Below are positions 52,298 to 61,052 of a DNA stretch of 64,000 nucleotides, piece by piece. The notes beneath the pieces are model-generated. The model was given only the letters and a program-made list of their open reading frames with translations. It had not been told where the DNA came from and ran no database searches. Source of the stretch: Mumia sp. ZJ1417 (GTDB lineage: Bacteria; Actinomycetota; Actinomycetes; Propionibacteriales; Nocardioidaceae). The translations under genes were made by a program, and so were the position numbers. Positions within the stretch are counted from its first letter, which is position 1. The number at the start of each line of letters is the position of its first letter. The stretch is taken from the NCBI RefSeq assembly GCF_014127285.1, contig NZ_CP059901.1, positions 3,038,001-3,102,000 on the forward strand, written 5' to 3'.

Positions 52298-53182
52298 GTG
52301 GCAACCCCAGACGGACTCGCAGGCCGACGTGTGCTCGTGACCGGTGCCGCACGCGGCATCGGAGCGGCGCTGGGTGTACGCCTCGCCGAGCGCGGCGCGC
52401 AGGTGGCCCTTCTCGGCCTCGAGCCGAACGCGCTCGCCACGACCGCCGCACGCGCGGGCGACGCTCCCTGGTTCGCGTGCGACGTCACCGACCGGGCGGC
52501 GCTCGAGGAGTCGGTCACCGCCGCGGTCGCGGCGCTCGGCGGCCTGGATGTCGTCGTCGCCAACGCCGGCATCGCCGCGCAGCTGCCCCTCGTCGGCGGC
52601 GACCCGTACGTCTGGGACCGGACCCTCGCGGTGAACCTCACGGGCGTGTACGACACCGTGCGCTTCGCCGGGCCGCACGTGAGCCACGACCGCGGGTACG
52701 CCCTGCTCGTCTCGTCCCTCGCCGCGGCCGTGCACCTCCCGCTGATGGGCGCGTACTCCGCGTCGAAGGCCGGGGTGGAGGCGCTCGGTGACGCGCTGCG
52801 GATCGAGCTCGCACCGAGCGGTGCCCGCGTGGGGGTCGCCTACTTCGGCGAGCTCGACACCGACATGACCAGCCGCGGGTTCGGCACCGAGGCGGCGACC
52901 AGGCTCGTCCGCGGCACCCCGCTCGGCCGGGTCGCTCCGCTCGACCACGCGATCGATGCCCTCGAGCGCGGGATCGCCCGACGCTCCCGCGTCGTCATGT
53001 CGCCGCGCTTCGTCCGCGCGGCACTGCCCGCCCGCTCGGCCGTCCAGCGGGCGATCGAGCGCACCCTGCGTCGTTCGCGCGTACGCCATGCGCTCGACAT
53101 CGCGCGTCACGAGGATGCCTCGCTGACCACACCTCAACCCGGGCGGTCTGCCGTACGGCGCGAGCCCGAGGACGTCGTATGA
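52298..53182 (+). CDS. short-chain dehydrogenase/reductase
   Basis: 294 residues. NAD(P) site 'VLVTGAARGIGAALGVRLAERG', 'VVVANAGIA', the active Ser in 'LLVSSLAAAVHLPLMG' and the Tyr-Lys pair in 'AYSASKAGVEALGD'. The C-terminal 60 residues are basic and extend beyond the core. GTG start; TAGTGT lies nearby upstream (52288-52293). It overlaps the AhpD-like gene by four bases (ATGA). Substrate unknown. Confidence 0.88.
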   Translation: MATPDGLAGRRVLVTGAARGIGAALGVRLAERGAQVALLGLEPNALATTAARAGDAPWFACDVTDRAALEESVTAAVAALGGLDVVVANAGIAAQLPLVGGDPYVWDRTLAVNLTGVYDTVRFAGPHVSHDRGYALLVSSLAAAVHLPLMGAYSASKAGVEALGDALRIELAPSGARVGVAYFGELDTDMTSRGFGTEAATRLVRGTPLGRVAPLDHAIDALERGIARRSRVVMSPRFVRAALPARSAVQRAIERTLRRSRVRHALDIARHEDASLTTPQPGRSAVRREPEDVV

Positions 53183-53760
53183 CGTCTCCTCCTCGCGTCT
53201 CACCCGGGGGTCGGCGCGACCTCGGTCTGCTGAATGCCACGCTCGCCCGAATCGCCTCGCGCGTCGTCGGGGTCCGCGATGTCCACCTGTTCTCCGTGCT
53301 GGGTCGCACGCGCGGCCTCTTCCGAGGCTGGCTGCACTACTCGGGACGGCTCATGCCGTTCGGGACGCTCCCGCGCCGTCAGGCCGAGCTGGTGATCCTC
53401 CGGGTCGCCGCGCTACGGGAGTCGGCGTACGAGCTGGACCACCACAGGCGTCTCGGCGCGCGCGCAGGCCTGCGTGCCGAGGAGATCGCGGCGGCCACCG
53501 ATCCCGATGGCCGGTGGCCGTGGGCGGAGGACGACCGGGTACTCCTCGACACCGCCGACGCGCTCGTCCGCACGCGCGACGTCGACGACGTGACGTGGGA
53601 GGCGCTGGCCGCCCGGTTCTCGCCGCGCGCGCTGGTCGAGATCGTCCTGCTGGTGTGCCAGTACGACGGCCTTGCGACGACCCTGCACACCCTGCGCGTC
53701 CCGCTCGATGTGAGCGCAGGCCGGGCCGGAGCTCAGAGTGCCGGACGCTTGCCGCTGTAG
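53179..53760 (+). CDS. carboxymuconolactone decarboxylase/AhpD-like protein
   Basis: 193 residues. 'LPRRQAELVILRVAALRESAYELDHHRRLGARAGL' is the CMD motif of the subgroup that has no CxxC but keeps the Glu and His of YExxxH type. 'LLVCQYDGLATTLHTLRVPL' is the last helix. It lacks the redox Cys pair of AhpD, so disulfide chemistry is unlikely. It is coupled to the SDR gene. Confidence 0.83.
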   Translation: MTSPPRVSPGGRRDLGLLNATLARIASRVVGVRDVHLFSVLGRTRGLFRGWLHYSGRLMPFGTLPRRQAELVILRVAALRESAYELDHHRRLGARAGLRAEEIAAATDPDGRWPWAEDDRVLLDTADALVRTRDVDDVTWEALAARFSPRALVEIVLLVCQYDGLATTLHTLRVPLDVSAGRAGAQSAGRLPL

Positions 53761-55139
53761 AGCCAGGCGTCGAACAACGTGTCGAGCTGCTGACCGCTGA
53801 CCTTCTCGGCGAGTGCGACGAACTGGGCGGTCGTGCCGTGACCGTCCTTGCGCTCGCTCACCCACCGCCGCAGCAGCGAGAAGAACGCGGCGTCGCCGAT
53901 CTCGCCACGCAACGCGTGGGCGGTCATCGCGCCGCGCACGTAGACCTCGTAGTCGAAGATGTGGTTGCGGCCGGGCTTGCCGATCGGGAGCCGCCAGAAC
54001 CATGCGCCCTTGACCGAGTACCAGGAGTCGAAGACCGTCTCGACGTCGTCGAGCCCGCGCGACTCGTCCCACATCCACTCCATGTAGGTGGCGAGCCCCT
54101 CGTTGAGCCAGATGTCGCGCCACCGACGCAGGGAGACGGAGTTGCCGAACCACTGGTGGGCGATCTCGTGGGCGACGACCGACGTGTTGCGCCGCGCGTC
54201 GAGGCTCGAAGCACGGCGGAAGAAGGTGGAGTCGTAGACCGGACGCGCCTGCGTCTCGAGCGCGAACTCGAGCGGTGCCGAGGTGACGACACCGCCGAGG
54301 TCGGCGTACGGGTACGGGCCGAGGTGGCGGCTGAGGAACGCGGTCACCTGCGGCGTCGCGCGCAGCGAGCGGATGGCGCGTCGCCGCAGCGCCGGGCTCA
54401 TCGCCTTGTCGTACGCATAGAGGTAGCGGACGCCGTTGACCTTGCCACGGTCGATGCGGAAGCGTCCCCACGCCGCGAACGCGAGGTAGGTCGCCATCGG
54501 CTTGCGCATGACCCAGCGCCACTGGTTGCCACCGGCAACCGCGCGGTGGCTGGCGAGGCGTCCGACGCTCAGCGCCTGCTGGCCGCGAGGCGCGCGCAGC
54601 CGGATGTCGAACGTCGCCTTGTCGCTCGGGTGGTCGTTGCTCGCGAACCACCACGGCGCGACCTGGGGCTGGCCGACGGCAACGGCGCCGCTCTTGGTCG
54701 TCAGGAAGGGGGTGACCCCCTTCTCGCGCACCGACGCCGGCCGCCCTGCGTAGCGCACCGTCACGACGAACCGCGCGCCCTTGCGGATCGCGCGAGCGGG
54801 CGTGACGACGAGCTCGCGACCGCGCTGGGTCAGTCGTGCCTTCCGTCCATCGACGCGCACCGACGAGGCATCGAGAAGCAGGTCGAGGTTGAAGCGGGTC
54901 AGCCGCTTGAAAGCGACCGCGCGGATCCGGGTCGTCCCCTTCAGCCGTGCGCGAGGCGCGTCGTACGCCGCGTTGATCCGGTAGTGGCGAACGTCGTAGC
55001 CACCGTTGCCGTGACGCGGGAAGTAGGGGTCGCCGGCGCCCGGTCCACCGACGGTGCTGTCAGCAGCCGAGGCCGTCGGGGCAACGGCGACCGTGGCCGC
55101 GACGAGGACGGCCGTCACCATGGCGAGGAAGGGGCGCAT
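53733..55139 (-). CDS. secreted M1-family zinc metallopeptidase
   Basis: 468 residues with a signal peptide ending near 'PTASAADS'. 'VVAHEIAHQWFGNSV' around residue 323 is HExxH, with the third ligand Glu in 'IWLNEGLATYMEWMW'; the exopeptidase motif is 'LEFALETQ'. It lacks the long C-terminal domain of aminopeptidase N (about 850 residues), so it is a short secreted M1 enzyme. TAATGT lies seven bases before the ATG. Confidence 0.92.
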   Translation of the reverse strand: MRPFLAMVTAVLVAATVAVAPTASAADSTVGGPGAGDPYFPRHGNGGYDVRHYRINAAYDAPRARLKGTTRIRAVAFKRLTRFNLDLLLDASSVRVDGRKARLTQRGRELVVTPARAIRKGARFVVTVRYAGRPASVREKGVTPFLTTKSGAVAVGQPQVAPWWFASNDHPSDKATFDIRLRAPRGQQALSVGRLASHRAVAGGNQWRWVMRKPMATYLAFAAWGRFRIDRGKVNGVRYLYAYDKAMSPALRRRAIRSLRATPQVTAFLSRHLGPYPYADLGGVVTSAPLEFALETQARPVYDSTFFRRASSLDARRNTSVVAHEIAHQWFGNSVSLRRWRDIWLNEGLATYMEWMWDESRGLDDVETVFDSWYSVKGAWFWRLPIGKPGRNHIFDYEVYVRGAMTAHALRGEIGDAAFFSLLRRWVSERKDGHGTTAQFVALAEKVSGQQLDTLFDAWLYSGKRPAL

Positions 55140-55146
55140 GCCCGGA

Positions 55147-55152
55147 ACATTA
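55147..55152 (-). promoter_or_regulatory. -10 box of the M1 peptidase gene (leaderless)
   Basis: TAATGT on the minus strand, seven bases before ATG 55139. Confidence 0.5.
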
Positions 55153-55157
55153 CGGCG

Positions 55158-56969
55158 TCACGCCGACGGCTTGCTCGCCCACTCACGAATCTTGTCGATG
55201 CGCGCACGGAGGTCGTCCGCCGACGCGCTCGCGGCCGGCGGACCGCCGCACGCCTCGCGGAGGCGGTTGTGGGTGACGCCGTGCGGCGCTCCGGTCCGGT
55301 GGTGCCACGCGCCGACCAGCCCGTTGAGCTCGCGACGCAGCATCGCCCGCAGCTCGTGCGCCGTCGGCTCGTGCAGCTTCGGCCCCGGGGGCGGCGCAGG
55401 TGCCTGCTCGTCGGCCGCTGAGGCTGCGGCCGCCGCGGCCGACGCACCGGCCGCGCGCTCGGCCCCTCGCGAGCGCGCGTGGTGCAGCAGCTCGCGGACC
55501 TGATCGGGCTCGAGCAGCCCCGGGATGCCGAGGAAGTCCATCTCCTCCTCGGAGCCGACGGCGACCTCGCCCTCGTGGCCGAACTCACCGCCGTCGTACA
55601 GCACACGGTCGAACGACGCCTCGCTGTCGAGCGCCTCGAACGAGAACTCCTCGAGACCGCCCTCGGACTCGGTCGCCTGCGCGGCCGCGATCAGCGCGTC
55701 GTCGAGCGCATAGGGGTCGTCGGGGTCAGCGTCCGGGCGACCGAGCACGTGGTCGCGCTCGATCTCCAGCTCGGCGGCCAGACCGAGCACGCGCGGCACG
55801 CTGGGCACGAACACGGTCGCCGTCTCGCCGCGCCGCCGGGCCCGGACGAAGCGGCCGACGGCCTGGGCGAAGAACAGGGGCGTCGAGGTGATGGTCGCGT
55901 ACACGCCGACCGCGAGCCGGGGCACGTCGACGCCCTCGCTGACCATCCGGACCGCGACCATCCACCGGTCGTCGGAGTCGGCGAACGCACTGATCCGCGC
56001 GCTGGCCTCCTTCTCGTCGGAGAGCACGACCGAGGGCCCCGTGCCGGTGATCTCCCGCAGGATCTTGGCGTAGGCACGGGCGGAGTTCTGGTCGCTCGCG
56101 ATCACGAGCCCGCCAGCGTCGGGGACGTGGCGCCGCACCTCGGACAGCCGCTTGTCGGCGGCGGCGAGGACGGACGGGATCCACGAGCCCTTGGGATCGA
56201 GCGCCGTACGGAGCGCCTGCGCGGTGAGGTCCTTGGTCATCGGCTCACCCAGGCGGGCGGCCACCTCGTCGCCGGCGCGCGTGCGCCACCGCAGGTCGCC
56301 GGAGTAGGCCATGAACAGCACCGGACGGACGACCCCGTCGGCGAGCGCCTCCGAGTAGCCGTACGAGTAGTCGGCGACGCTGCGGCCGATGCCGTCGGAG
56401 CCCGGGGCGTACGTGACGAAAGGGATCGGGTTGGTGTCGGACCGGAACGGCGTGCCGGTCAGGGCAAGACGACGCGTCGCCGGCTCGAACGCCTCGCGGA
56501 CCGCGTCGCCCCACGACAGCGCGTCACCGGCGTGGTGCACCTCGTCGAGGATGACGAGGGTGCGGAAGCGTTCGGTGCGCAGCCGGTAGGCCGTCGGGTT
56601 CGTCGCGACTCCGGCGTAGGTGAGCGCGAAGCCGCGGTAGTCCGACGCCATGGCACCGCTGCGTCCGTTGAACGACGGGTCGAGTGGGATGCCCGCCCTT
56701 TCGCCCGCCTCGGACCACTGGGTCTTGAGGTGGTCGGTCGGCGCCACGACGACGACGCGTTCGACGACGCGTGCCTCGAGCAGCTTCGCGGCCACCGTCA
56801 GCGCGAAAGTGGTCTTGCCCGCCCCAGGGGTCGCGACCGCGAGGAAGTCTCGCGGGTTGCGCTCGCCATAGAGCGTGAGTGCGTCAGCCTGCCACGCGCG
56901 CAGCTTGGGGGCGGTGCCCCATGCTGCACGATCGGGATAGGCCGGTGGGAGATGCGCGGCCCCGGACAT
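55158..56969 (-). CDS. DEAD/DEAH-box helicase (superfamily 2)
   Basis: 603 residues. Walker A in 'LAVATPGAGKTTFALTVAAKLL', DEVH box in 'TLVILDEVHHAGDALSWGD', motif III 'LALTGTPFRSDT', motif V-VI 'VSEGVDVPRLAVGVYAT' and 'FFAQAVGRFVRARR'. The C-terminal 150 residues are acidic, then Ala-rich and Pro-rich, ending in a helical domain. It resembles RadD/UvsW-type helicases. Its ATG shares one base with the M43 stop (TGATG), giving tight translational coupling. Confidence 0.9.
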   Translation of the reverse strand: MSGAAHLPPAYPDRAAWGTAPKLRAWQADALTLYGERNPRDFLAVATPGAGKTTFALTVAAKLLEARVVERVVVVAPTDHLKTQWSEAGERAGIPLDPSFNGRSGAMASDYRGFALTYAGVATNPTAYRLRTERFRTLVILDEVHHAGDALSWGDAVREAFEPATRRLALTGTPFRSDTNPIPFVTYAPGSDGIGRSVADYSYGYSEALADGVVRPVLFMAYSGDLRWRTRAGDEVAARLGEPMTKDLTAQALRTALDPKGSWIPSVLAAADKRLSEVRRHVPDAGGLVIASDQNSARAYAKILREITGTGPSVVLSDEKEASARISAFADSDDRWMVAVRMVSEGVDVPRLAVGVYATITSTPLFFAQAVGRFVRARRRGETATVFVPSVPRVLGLAAELEIERDHVLGRPDADPDDPYALDDALIAAAQATESEGGLEEFSFEALDSEASFDRVLYDGGEFGHEGEVAVGSEEEMDFLGIPGLLEPDQVRELLHHARSRGAERAAGASAAAAAASAADEQAPAPPPGPKLHEPTAHELRAMLRRELNGLVGAWHHRTGAPHGVTHNRLREACGGPPAASASADDLRARIDKIREWASKPSA

Positions 56970-58009
56970 CAGCGGCGATACACCCGCCAGAGCTTGCGCA
57001 TCCGGTCGATCTGACCGGGCGTGAAGTGGTGCATGCACCGGTCGTACGAGTAGTCCATGAAGTTGTGGATCGGGTCCAGTCCCGGTGACGGGCAGGTGTC
57101 GCGGCCCTTGGGGCACTCGAAGCTCGGGACCCGCTCGGCGGGTGTGTCAGCGACTCGGTCGTTCTTCTTGCCGCAGCCGCCGTGGAACGTGTGGTAGAGC
57201 CCGAGCCAGTGGCCGGTCTCGTGGACGGCCGTGTCGCCCTTGTTGTAGCCGCGGAACCGTCCGCCCGGCATCGAGTCCTTGTGGATGACCACACCGTCCG
57301 TCGCGAGCTTCTTCTTGGCGCGCTGCGGGAACGTCGCGTAGCCCAGGAGCTGGAGACCCCCACGCTCGGTCGGCGCACCGATGTAGAGGTTGAGGTCGCG
57401 CTTCTTGCCGCGGTGGAGCTCCTTGCGCATCTTGCGCGACGCCTTGGAGCCGAGTGACGCGTAGTACCACGACTTGTTGACGGCGGTGTCGACCTTCTTG
57501 ACCGAGAACCGGAACCGGGCGCTGCGGGCCTGGCTCCACTGCTTGCCGGCGTAGGCGCGGTTCATCACCTTGATCTGCCGCCGGATCTTGGCGCGGCTGA
57601 CGGCCTTGGCCTTGGTCGAGGGCTTGATCACGTGGACGTACACGCGCACCTTGATGCGGTGGGGCGCGTCGCCCCGGGCCTCGGGGCTCGTGCGGGCCGA
57701 AGGGTCCGCAGCGAGACGGCGCTCGAGGTCCCGCTCGTACGCTGCGGCCGTCGCATCTGACGGCTCAGGGCCGCGGACGACGCCGTCGAGCCCCTTGAGC
57801 GTGCGTGCGGACAATGCCTCGGCGTCGCCAGGGTCGCAGGCGTCGTGAGAGGTGTGTCCGTCGCCCTCTGCGGGGTCAATGCCCTCTGCGGCGGCCGCGG
57901 GTGTCGTGGCCGCTCCCGACAGGACCGAGCCGCTCAGCAGCAGGCTGCTGCTGGCCACGAGGACGGTCAACAGCAACGGCAGCGCGCGACGTCGGCCGCG
58001 CTCAGTCAT
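56969..58009 (-). CDS. secreted M43-family (pappalysin-like) zinc metalloprotease
   Basis: 346 residues. A signal peptide ends near 'ATTPAAAAEG'. The zinc motif is 'AVHETGHWLGLYHTFHGGC' (HExxHxxGLYH), near residue 263, and the Met-turn is 'PIHNFMDYSYDRCMHHFTPGQ'. A propeptide of about 120 residues precedes the catalytic domain, and several Lys/Arg-rich stretches give a basic protein. It overlaps the DUF3039 gene by eight bases and the helicase by one. Confidence 0.9.
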   Translation of the reverse strand: MTERGRRRALPLLLTVLVASSSLLLSGSVLSGAATTPAAAAEGIDPAEGDGHTSHDACDPGDAEALSARTLKGLDGVVRGPEPSDATAAAYERDLERRLAADPSARTSPEARGDAPHRIKVRVYVHVIKPSTKAKAVSRAKIRRQIKVMNRAYAGKQWSQARSARFRFSVKKVDTAVNKSWYYASLGSKASRKMRKELHRGKKRDLNLYIGAPTERGGLQLLGYATFPQRAKKKLATDGVVIHKDSMPGGRFRGYNKGDTAVHETGHWLGLYHTFHGGCGKKNDRVADTPAERVPSFECPKGRDTCPSPGLDPIHNFMDYSYDRCMHHFTPGQIDRMRKLWRVYRR

Positions 58010-58265
58010 CGCCACCGGCGTCGTCAGCGTTAAGCGACGCCCAGATCTCCTTGCACTCCGGGCACACGGGGAAGCGCTGCGGGTCACGACTGGGCACCCA
58101 GACCTTGCCGCAGAGCGCCACGACAGGCGTGCCCTCGATCATCGCCTCGGTGAGCTTGTCCTTGGGGACGTAGTGCGAGAAGCGCTCGTGGTCACCGTCG
58201 TCGAGACGCGGTTGCGTACGGACGTCCTCGGACGTCTGGGCTCCGGGGCTGAAGGTGGTGGACAC
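58002..58265 (-). CDS. DUF3039 protein
   Basis: 87 residues from a GTG. 'RFSHYVPKDKLTEAMIEGTPVVALCGKVWVPSRDPQRFPVCPECKEIW' holds the conserved DUF3039 region with three Cys (CG...CPxC), a possible zinc ribbon. TAGACT lies six bases before the GTG. It is widespread in actinobacteria next to the helicase-like gene, but its function is not known. Confidence 0.9.
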   Translation of the reverse strand: MSTTFSPGAQTSEDVRTQPRLDDGDHERFSHYVPKDKLTEAMIEGTPVVALCGKVWVPSRDPQRFPVCPECKEIWASLNADDAGGDD

Positions 58266-58271
58266 CTCCGC

Positions 58272-58277
58272 AGTCTA
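58272..58277 (-). promoter_or_regulatory. -10 box of the DUF3039 gene (leaderless)
   Basis: TAGACT on the minus strand, six bases before GTG 58265; likely the promoter of DUF3039-M43-helicase. Confidence 0.5.
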
Positions 58278-58327
58278 TGTCAGGCAGGTCGTCCGCCCCA
58301 GTCCGTCGACACGCGGGTGTGGACGGC

Positions 58328-58933
58328 TCAGTTCATGTGGGGATCGTCGGGGAAGGTCGAGAGCATCGCGAGATCGCCGCCCTGGCGGCGCAGCACGTCG
58401 CGCCACAGGGCCTCCGGATTCGGCGAGAGGAGATCTTCGGCAAAGCCGTCGACGACGACCCACGAGCCCTCTTCGATCTCCTCCTCGAGCTGACCCGGAC
58501 TCCAGCCGGCATACCCCGCAAAGACGCGCACACCGCGCAGTCCGACGTGCGTGCCGGCCGCGGGGATGTCGAGGTCGACGAGCCCGACGCGGTCGTACAT
58601 CTCGCGCCACCCGTCCGGCGTCTCGACACCTGCCGAGGCCATCACGCCGATGGCCAGGGCCGAGTCCGACGACACCGGCCCGCCCGAAAAGACGGCCGAC
58701 GGGCTCGCGACGAGGCTCGACCACTCCGGCAGGACGTCGGAGACCGACGCGTCGAGCGGTTGGTTGAGGATCACGCCCAGCGCGCCGCCCCCATCGTGGT
58801 CGAGGACGGCCACGACCGTACGGAAGAACGGCCCGGCGCCGAGCAGCGGCGTCGCGACGAGAAGACGGCCCCGGTACGAGCGGTGACGTGGCGACAAGTC
58901 GTCAGGCGTCTCGGCCGGCTCTTGCTCGGTCAT
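58328..58933 (-). CDS. YqgE/AlgH-family protein
   Basis: 201 residues. 'YRGRLLVATPLLGAGPFFRTVVAVLDHDGGGALGVILNQPLD' is the family hallmark, with 'VFAGYAGWSPGQLEEEIEEGSWV' later. GAGGAGG precedes the ATG. A transcription-regulation role was proposed for AlgH in Pseudomonas, but the biochemical role is unclear. Confidence 0.93.
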   Translation of the reverse strand: MTEQEPAETPDDLSPRHRSYRGRLLVATPLLGAGPFFRTVVAVLDHDGGGALGVILNQPLDASVSDVLPEWSSLVASPSAVFSGGPVSSDSALAIGVMASAGVETPDGWREMYDRVGLVDLDIPAAGTHVGLRGVRVFAGYAGWSPGQLEEEIEEGSWVVVDGFAEDLLSPNPEALWRDVLRRQGGDLAMLSTFPDDPHMN

Positions 58934-59049
58934 CGGGGCCTCCTCACGCCGTCCGTCGCTCGCCTCTCAGCGTACGCCGTGCCACACCGGAACGCGGGCG
59001 TCCAGGCCGTAGGATGACGGAACCGTTGACCCACTGCCCCGAGGACGAG

Positions 59050-59811
59050 ATGGCCGACACCGAACACGAGGGCGAGCTCACCGTCGACGAGCTCGCTGCG
59101 CGCGTGGGGATGACCGTACGCAACGTCCGCGCCTATGCGAGCCGTGGACTCCTCGACCCTCCGCGACTGGAGGGACGGACGGGCTACTACCAGCGGTCGC
59201 ACGTCAACCAGCTCAAGCTGGTCCGCACGCTCCTCGATCGCGGCTACACCCTGCAGGCCGTCGAGAAGGCGCTGCAGGACAAGCCGTCCGCGACCGCCGA
59301 CTACGCGCTCGACCTGATCGGCGTCCTCGACTCCCCTCTCGCCCGCGAGCAGGAGCCGGAGATGATGTCGCGCAGCAGCCTGATCGCGCTCACCGGCGTC
59401 CCCCGCGGCACCGACCTCGTCGAGCGGATGGTCGACGCCGGGCTGGTCGCGGTCGTCGACGACGACACCCTCGAGGTCTATCGCCCCGACGTGGTCCGCG
59501 CCGGGGTGTCGGCGATCGCCATGGGCCTGTCGCCCGAGACCGTGCTCGAGCTGCTCCCCGCGCTCTCGTCGCCGCTGCGCACGGTGGCCGACGACCTCGT
59601 CGCCCGCGTCCGCCACGACATCTGGCAGCCGTTCGCGCAGCGCGGGATGCCCGAAGAGGAGTGGAACTCGGTCGTCACGTCGATCGCCAACCTCCTGCCC
59701 GTCGCGGCGCAGGCCGTGGTCGCGGTCTTCCGTGACGAGCTCGGTCACGCGATCGATGAGGCGCTCGGCGAGGAGCTCGCGGCGCTGGCGGAGCAGAAGC
59801 CCGCGAGCTGA
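59050..59811 (+). CDS. MerR-family transcriptional regulator
   Basis: 253 residues. 'LTVDELAARVGMTVRNVRAYASRGLLDPPRLEGRTGYYQRSHVNQLKLVRTLLDRGYTL' is a MerR winged helix. The long C-terminal domain (about 170 residues) has no metal Cys and looks like a helical effector domain. TAGGAT at 59010-59015 puts the transcript start near 59022, so the ATG at 59014 cannot be used and 59050 is favoured. Confidence 0.85.
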   Translation: MADTEHEGELTVDELAARVGMTVRNVRAYASRGLLDPPRLEGRTGYYQRSHVNQLKLVRTLLDRGYTLQAVEKALQDKPSATADYALDLIGVLDSPLAREQEPEMMSRSSLIALTGVPRGTDLVERMVDAGLVAVVDDDTLEVYRPDVVRAGVSAIAMGLSPETVLELLPALSSPLRTVADDLVARVRHDIWQPFAQRGMPEEEWNSVVTSIANLLPVAAQAVVAVFRDELGHAIDEALGEELAALAEQKPAS

Positions 59812-59840
59812 GCCCCGCAGGCCTCGCTGCGAAGAGACGA

Positions 59841-59884
59841 CGGCCCCACCCGACGCTGGAGGGAGGGACCGTCAGGTGGGGCCG
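59841..59884 (+). terminator. terminator of the MerR gene
   Basis: CGGCCCCACC (59841-59850) pairs with GGTGGGGCCG (59875-59884), and the stem continues inward imperfectly (CGACG/CCGTC). It lies 29 bases past the MerR stop. It may also serve the facing DUF3048 gene. Confidence 0.75.
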
Positions 59885-59953
59885 ACCTCTGGGGTCGATG
59901 CTAGGTCGCGAGGCGGGTCACAGCCCACCCTTGTGGCGTGTGATGTCGCTCGC

Positions 59954-60988
59954 TCAGCCGCGGACGGAGATGCCACCCGCACCCTGGGGCACGAGCTCGA
60001 CGAACACCTTGCCGGGCTCGAGCACGACCGGCTTGCCGCCCGCGACCAGCCGGACCGGCGCGCCGGCGTTCTTCTTGCTCCAGCGGGCCTCGAGCATGGT
60101 GCCGCCGTGGAGAACGACGGCCTTGCCTTTGCCGGTGAACACCGTCTCGGGGACGGGGTTGCCAGCCGGGTCGCGGTAGCCCGCGTCGGCCTGGCGCGTG
60201 AACAGCACGAGCACCGTGTCCGGGGAGAAGTCCTTGCCCTTCTGGGCGTGCCCGTTGACGCGCGTGTAGCGACCATCCGCGTACTTCCAGCGGGTCGCCG
60301 AACCCCGCGAGAAGCGGACGTCGAACGAGGTCGCCTTCTTCTTCGCAGCAGTCGGTGTCGCGCCGAACGGGAGGTAGGGGGCGGGGATCGCCGCCTTGCT
60401 GGACGCGTGCTGGTCGGCGTAGGCGTCGAGGTCGAGCAGCCGGTCGTACGGGGCACTCTTGGCGGAGTCTCGCGTGAGTGTGAGGTTGCCGGTGTCCTCG
60501 CTGTGGAAGTCGACGCCGGCGGCCTTGATCTTGCGGACGGCGACACCGGCGCCGCCGGAGGCGATGAGATGCCCACCGGTCGGCTTCACGAGCGCGATGT
60601 CGGTCGTACGGGTCGACCGTACGTGCCCGACCTTGTCCGGAGTCTGGGAGTAGAAGAATGCCGCGAGACGGGTCAGCCCACCCTCGACGAGCTCCTCGAC
60701 GACCATGTCGGCCTCGGACAGCCCGTACTGCGGAGCACCGGCGGCCGTGTTCTCGATCTTGACGAGGAACGCGGGGTGGTCGGGCAGTCCCTTGGGCGCC
60801 GCCTTCCCGGTGAACGGGTTGGCACGGATCAGCGTCGCGGCATCACGGCTCGCGTCAGGCGTGTCGGGCGTCGGCTCCGGCTCGGGATCAGGCGAGCTCG
60901 AGCACGCAGCGACGAGGGCGAGCGCAGCGAGGGCAGCGGTAGCGCGCGCGGTCGCGCGGAGGTAGTTGCTCACGGGCATGCTCTCCAT
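59954..60988 (-). CDS. DUF3048 (YerB-like) lipoprotein
   Basis: 344 residues. The lipobox is 'LALVAACSSSPDPEPEPTPD' with a Cys followed by an Asp/Pro/Glu-rich linker. 'HPAFLVKIENTAAGAPQYGLSEADMVVEELVEGGLTRL' is the DUF3048 start, and 'TVLVLFTRQADAGYRDPAGNPVPETVFTGKGKAVVLHGG' its conserved second half. Anchored in the outer face of the membrane; function unknown. An ATG at 60979 is an alternative start. Confidence 0.88.
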   Translation of the reverse strand: MESMPVSNYLRATARATAALAALALVAACSSSPDPEPEPTPDTPDASRDAATLIRANPFTGKAAPKGLPDHPAFLVKIENTAAGAPQYGLSEADMVVEELVEGGLTRLAAFFYSQTPDKVGHVRSTRTTDIALVKPTGGHLIASGGAGVAVRKIKAAGVDFHSEDTGNLTLTRDSAKSAPYDRLLDLDAYADQHASSKAAIPAPYLPFGATPTAAKKKATSFDVRFSRGSATRWKYADGRYTRVNGHAQKGKDFSPDTVLVLFTRQADAGYRDPAGNPVPETVFTGKGKAVVLHGGTMLEARWSKKNAGAPVRLVAGGKPVVLEPGKVFVELVPQGAGGISVRG

Positions 60989-60994
60989 GGTGGA

Positions 60995-61028
60995 GCAGGG
61001 CCGGTGCCAGGTGTGGCACCGGCCCTGC
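60995..61028. terminator. terminator downstream of the NlpC/P60 gene
   Basis: GCAGGGCCGGTGCC (60995-61008), loop AGGTGT, then its exact complement at 61015-61028: a perfect 14-base GC-rich stem between the NlpC/P60 stop (61053) and the DUF3048 start. Confidence 0.8.
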
Positions 61029-61052
61029 CGTGTCGGTCTCGAGGGTCGTACG

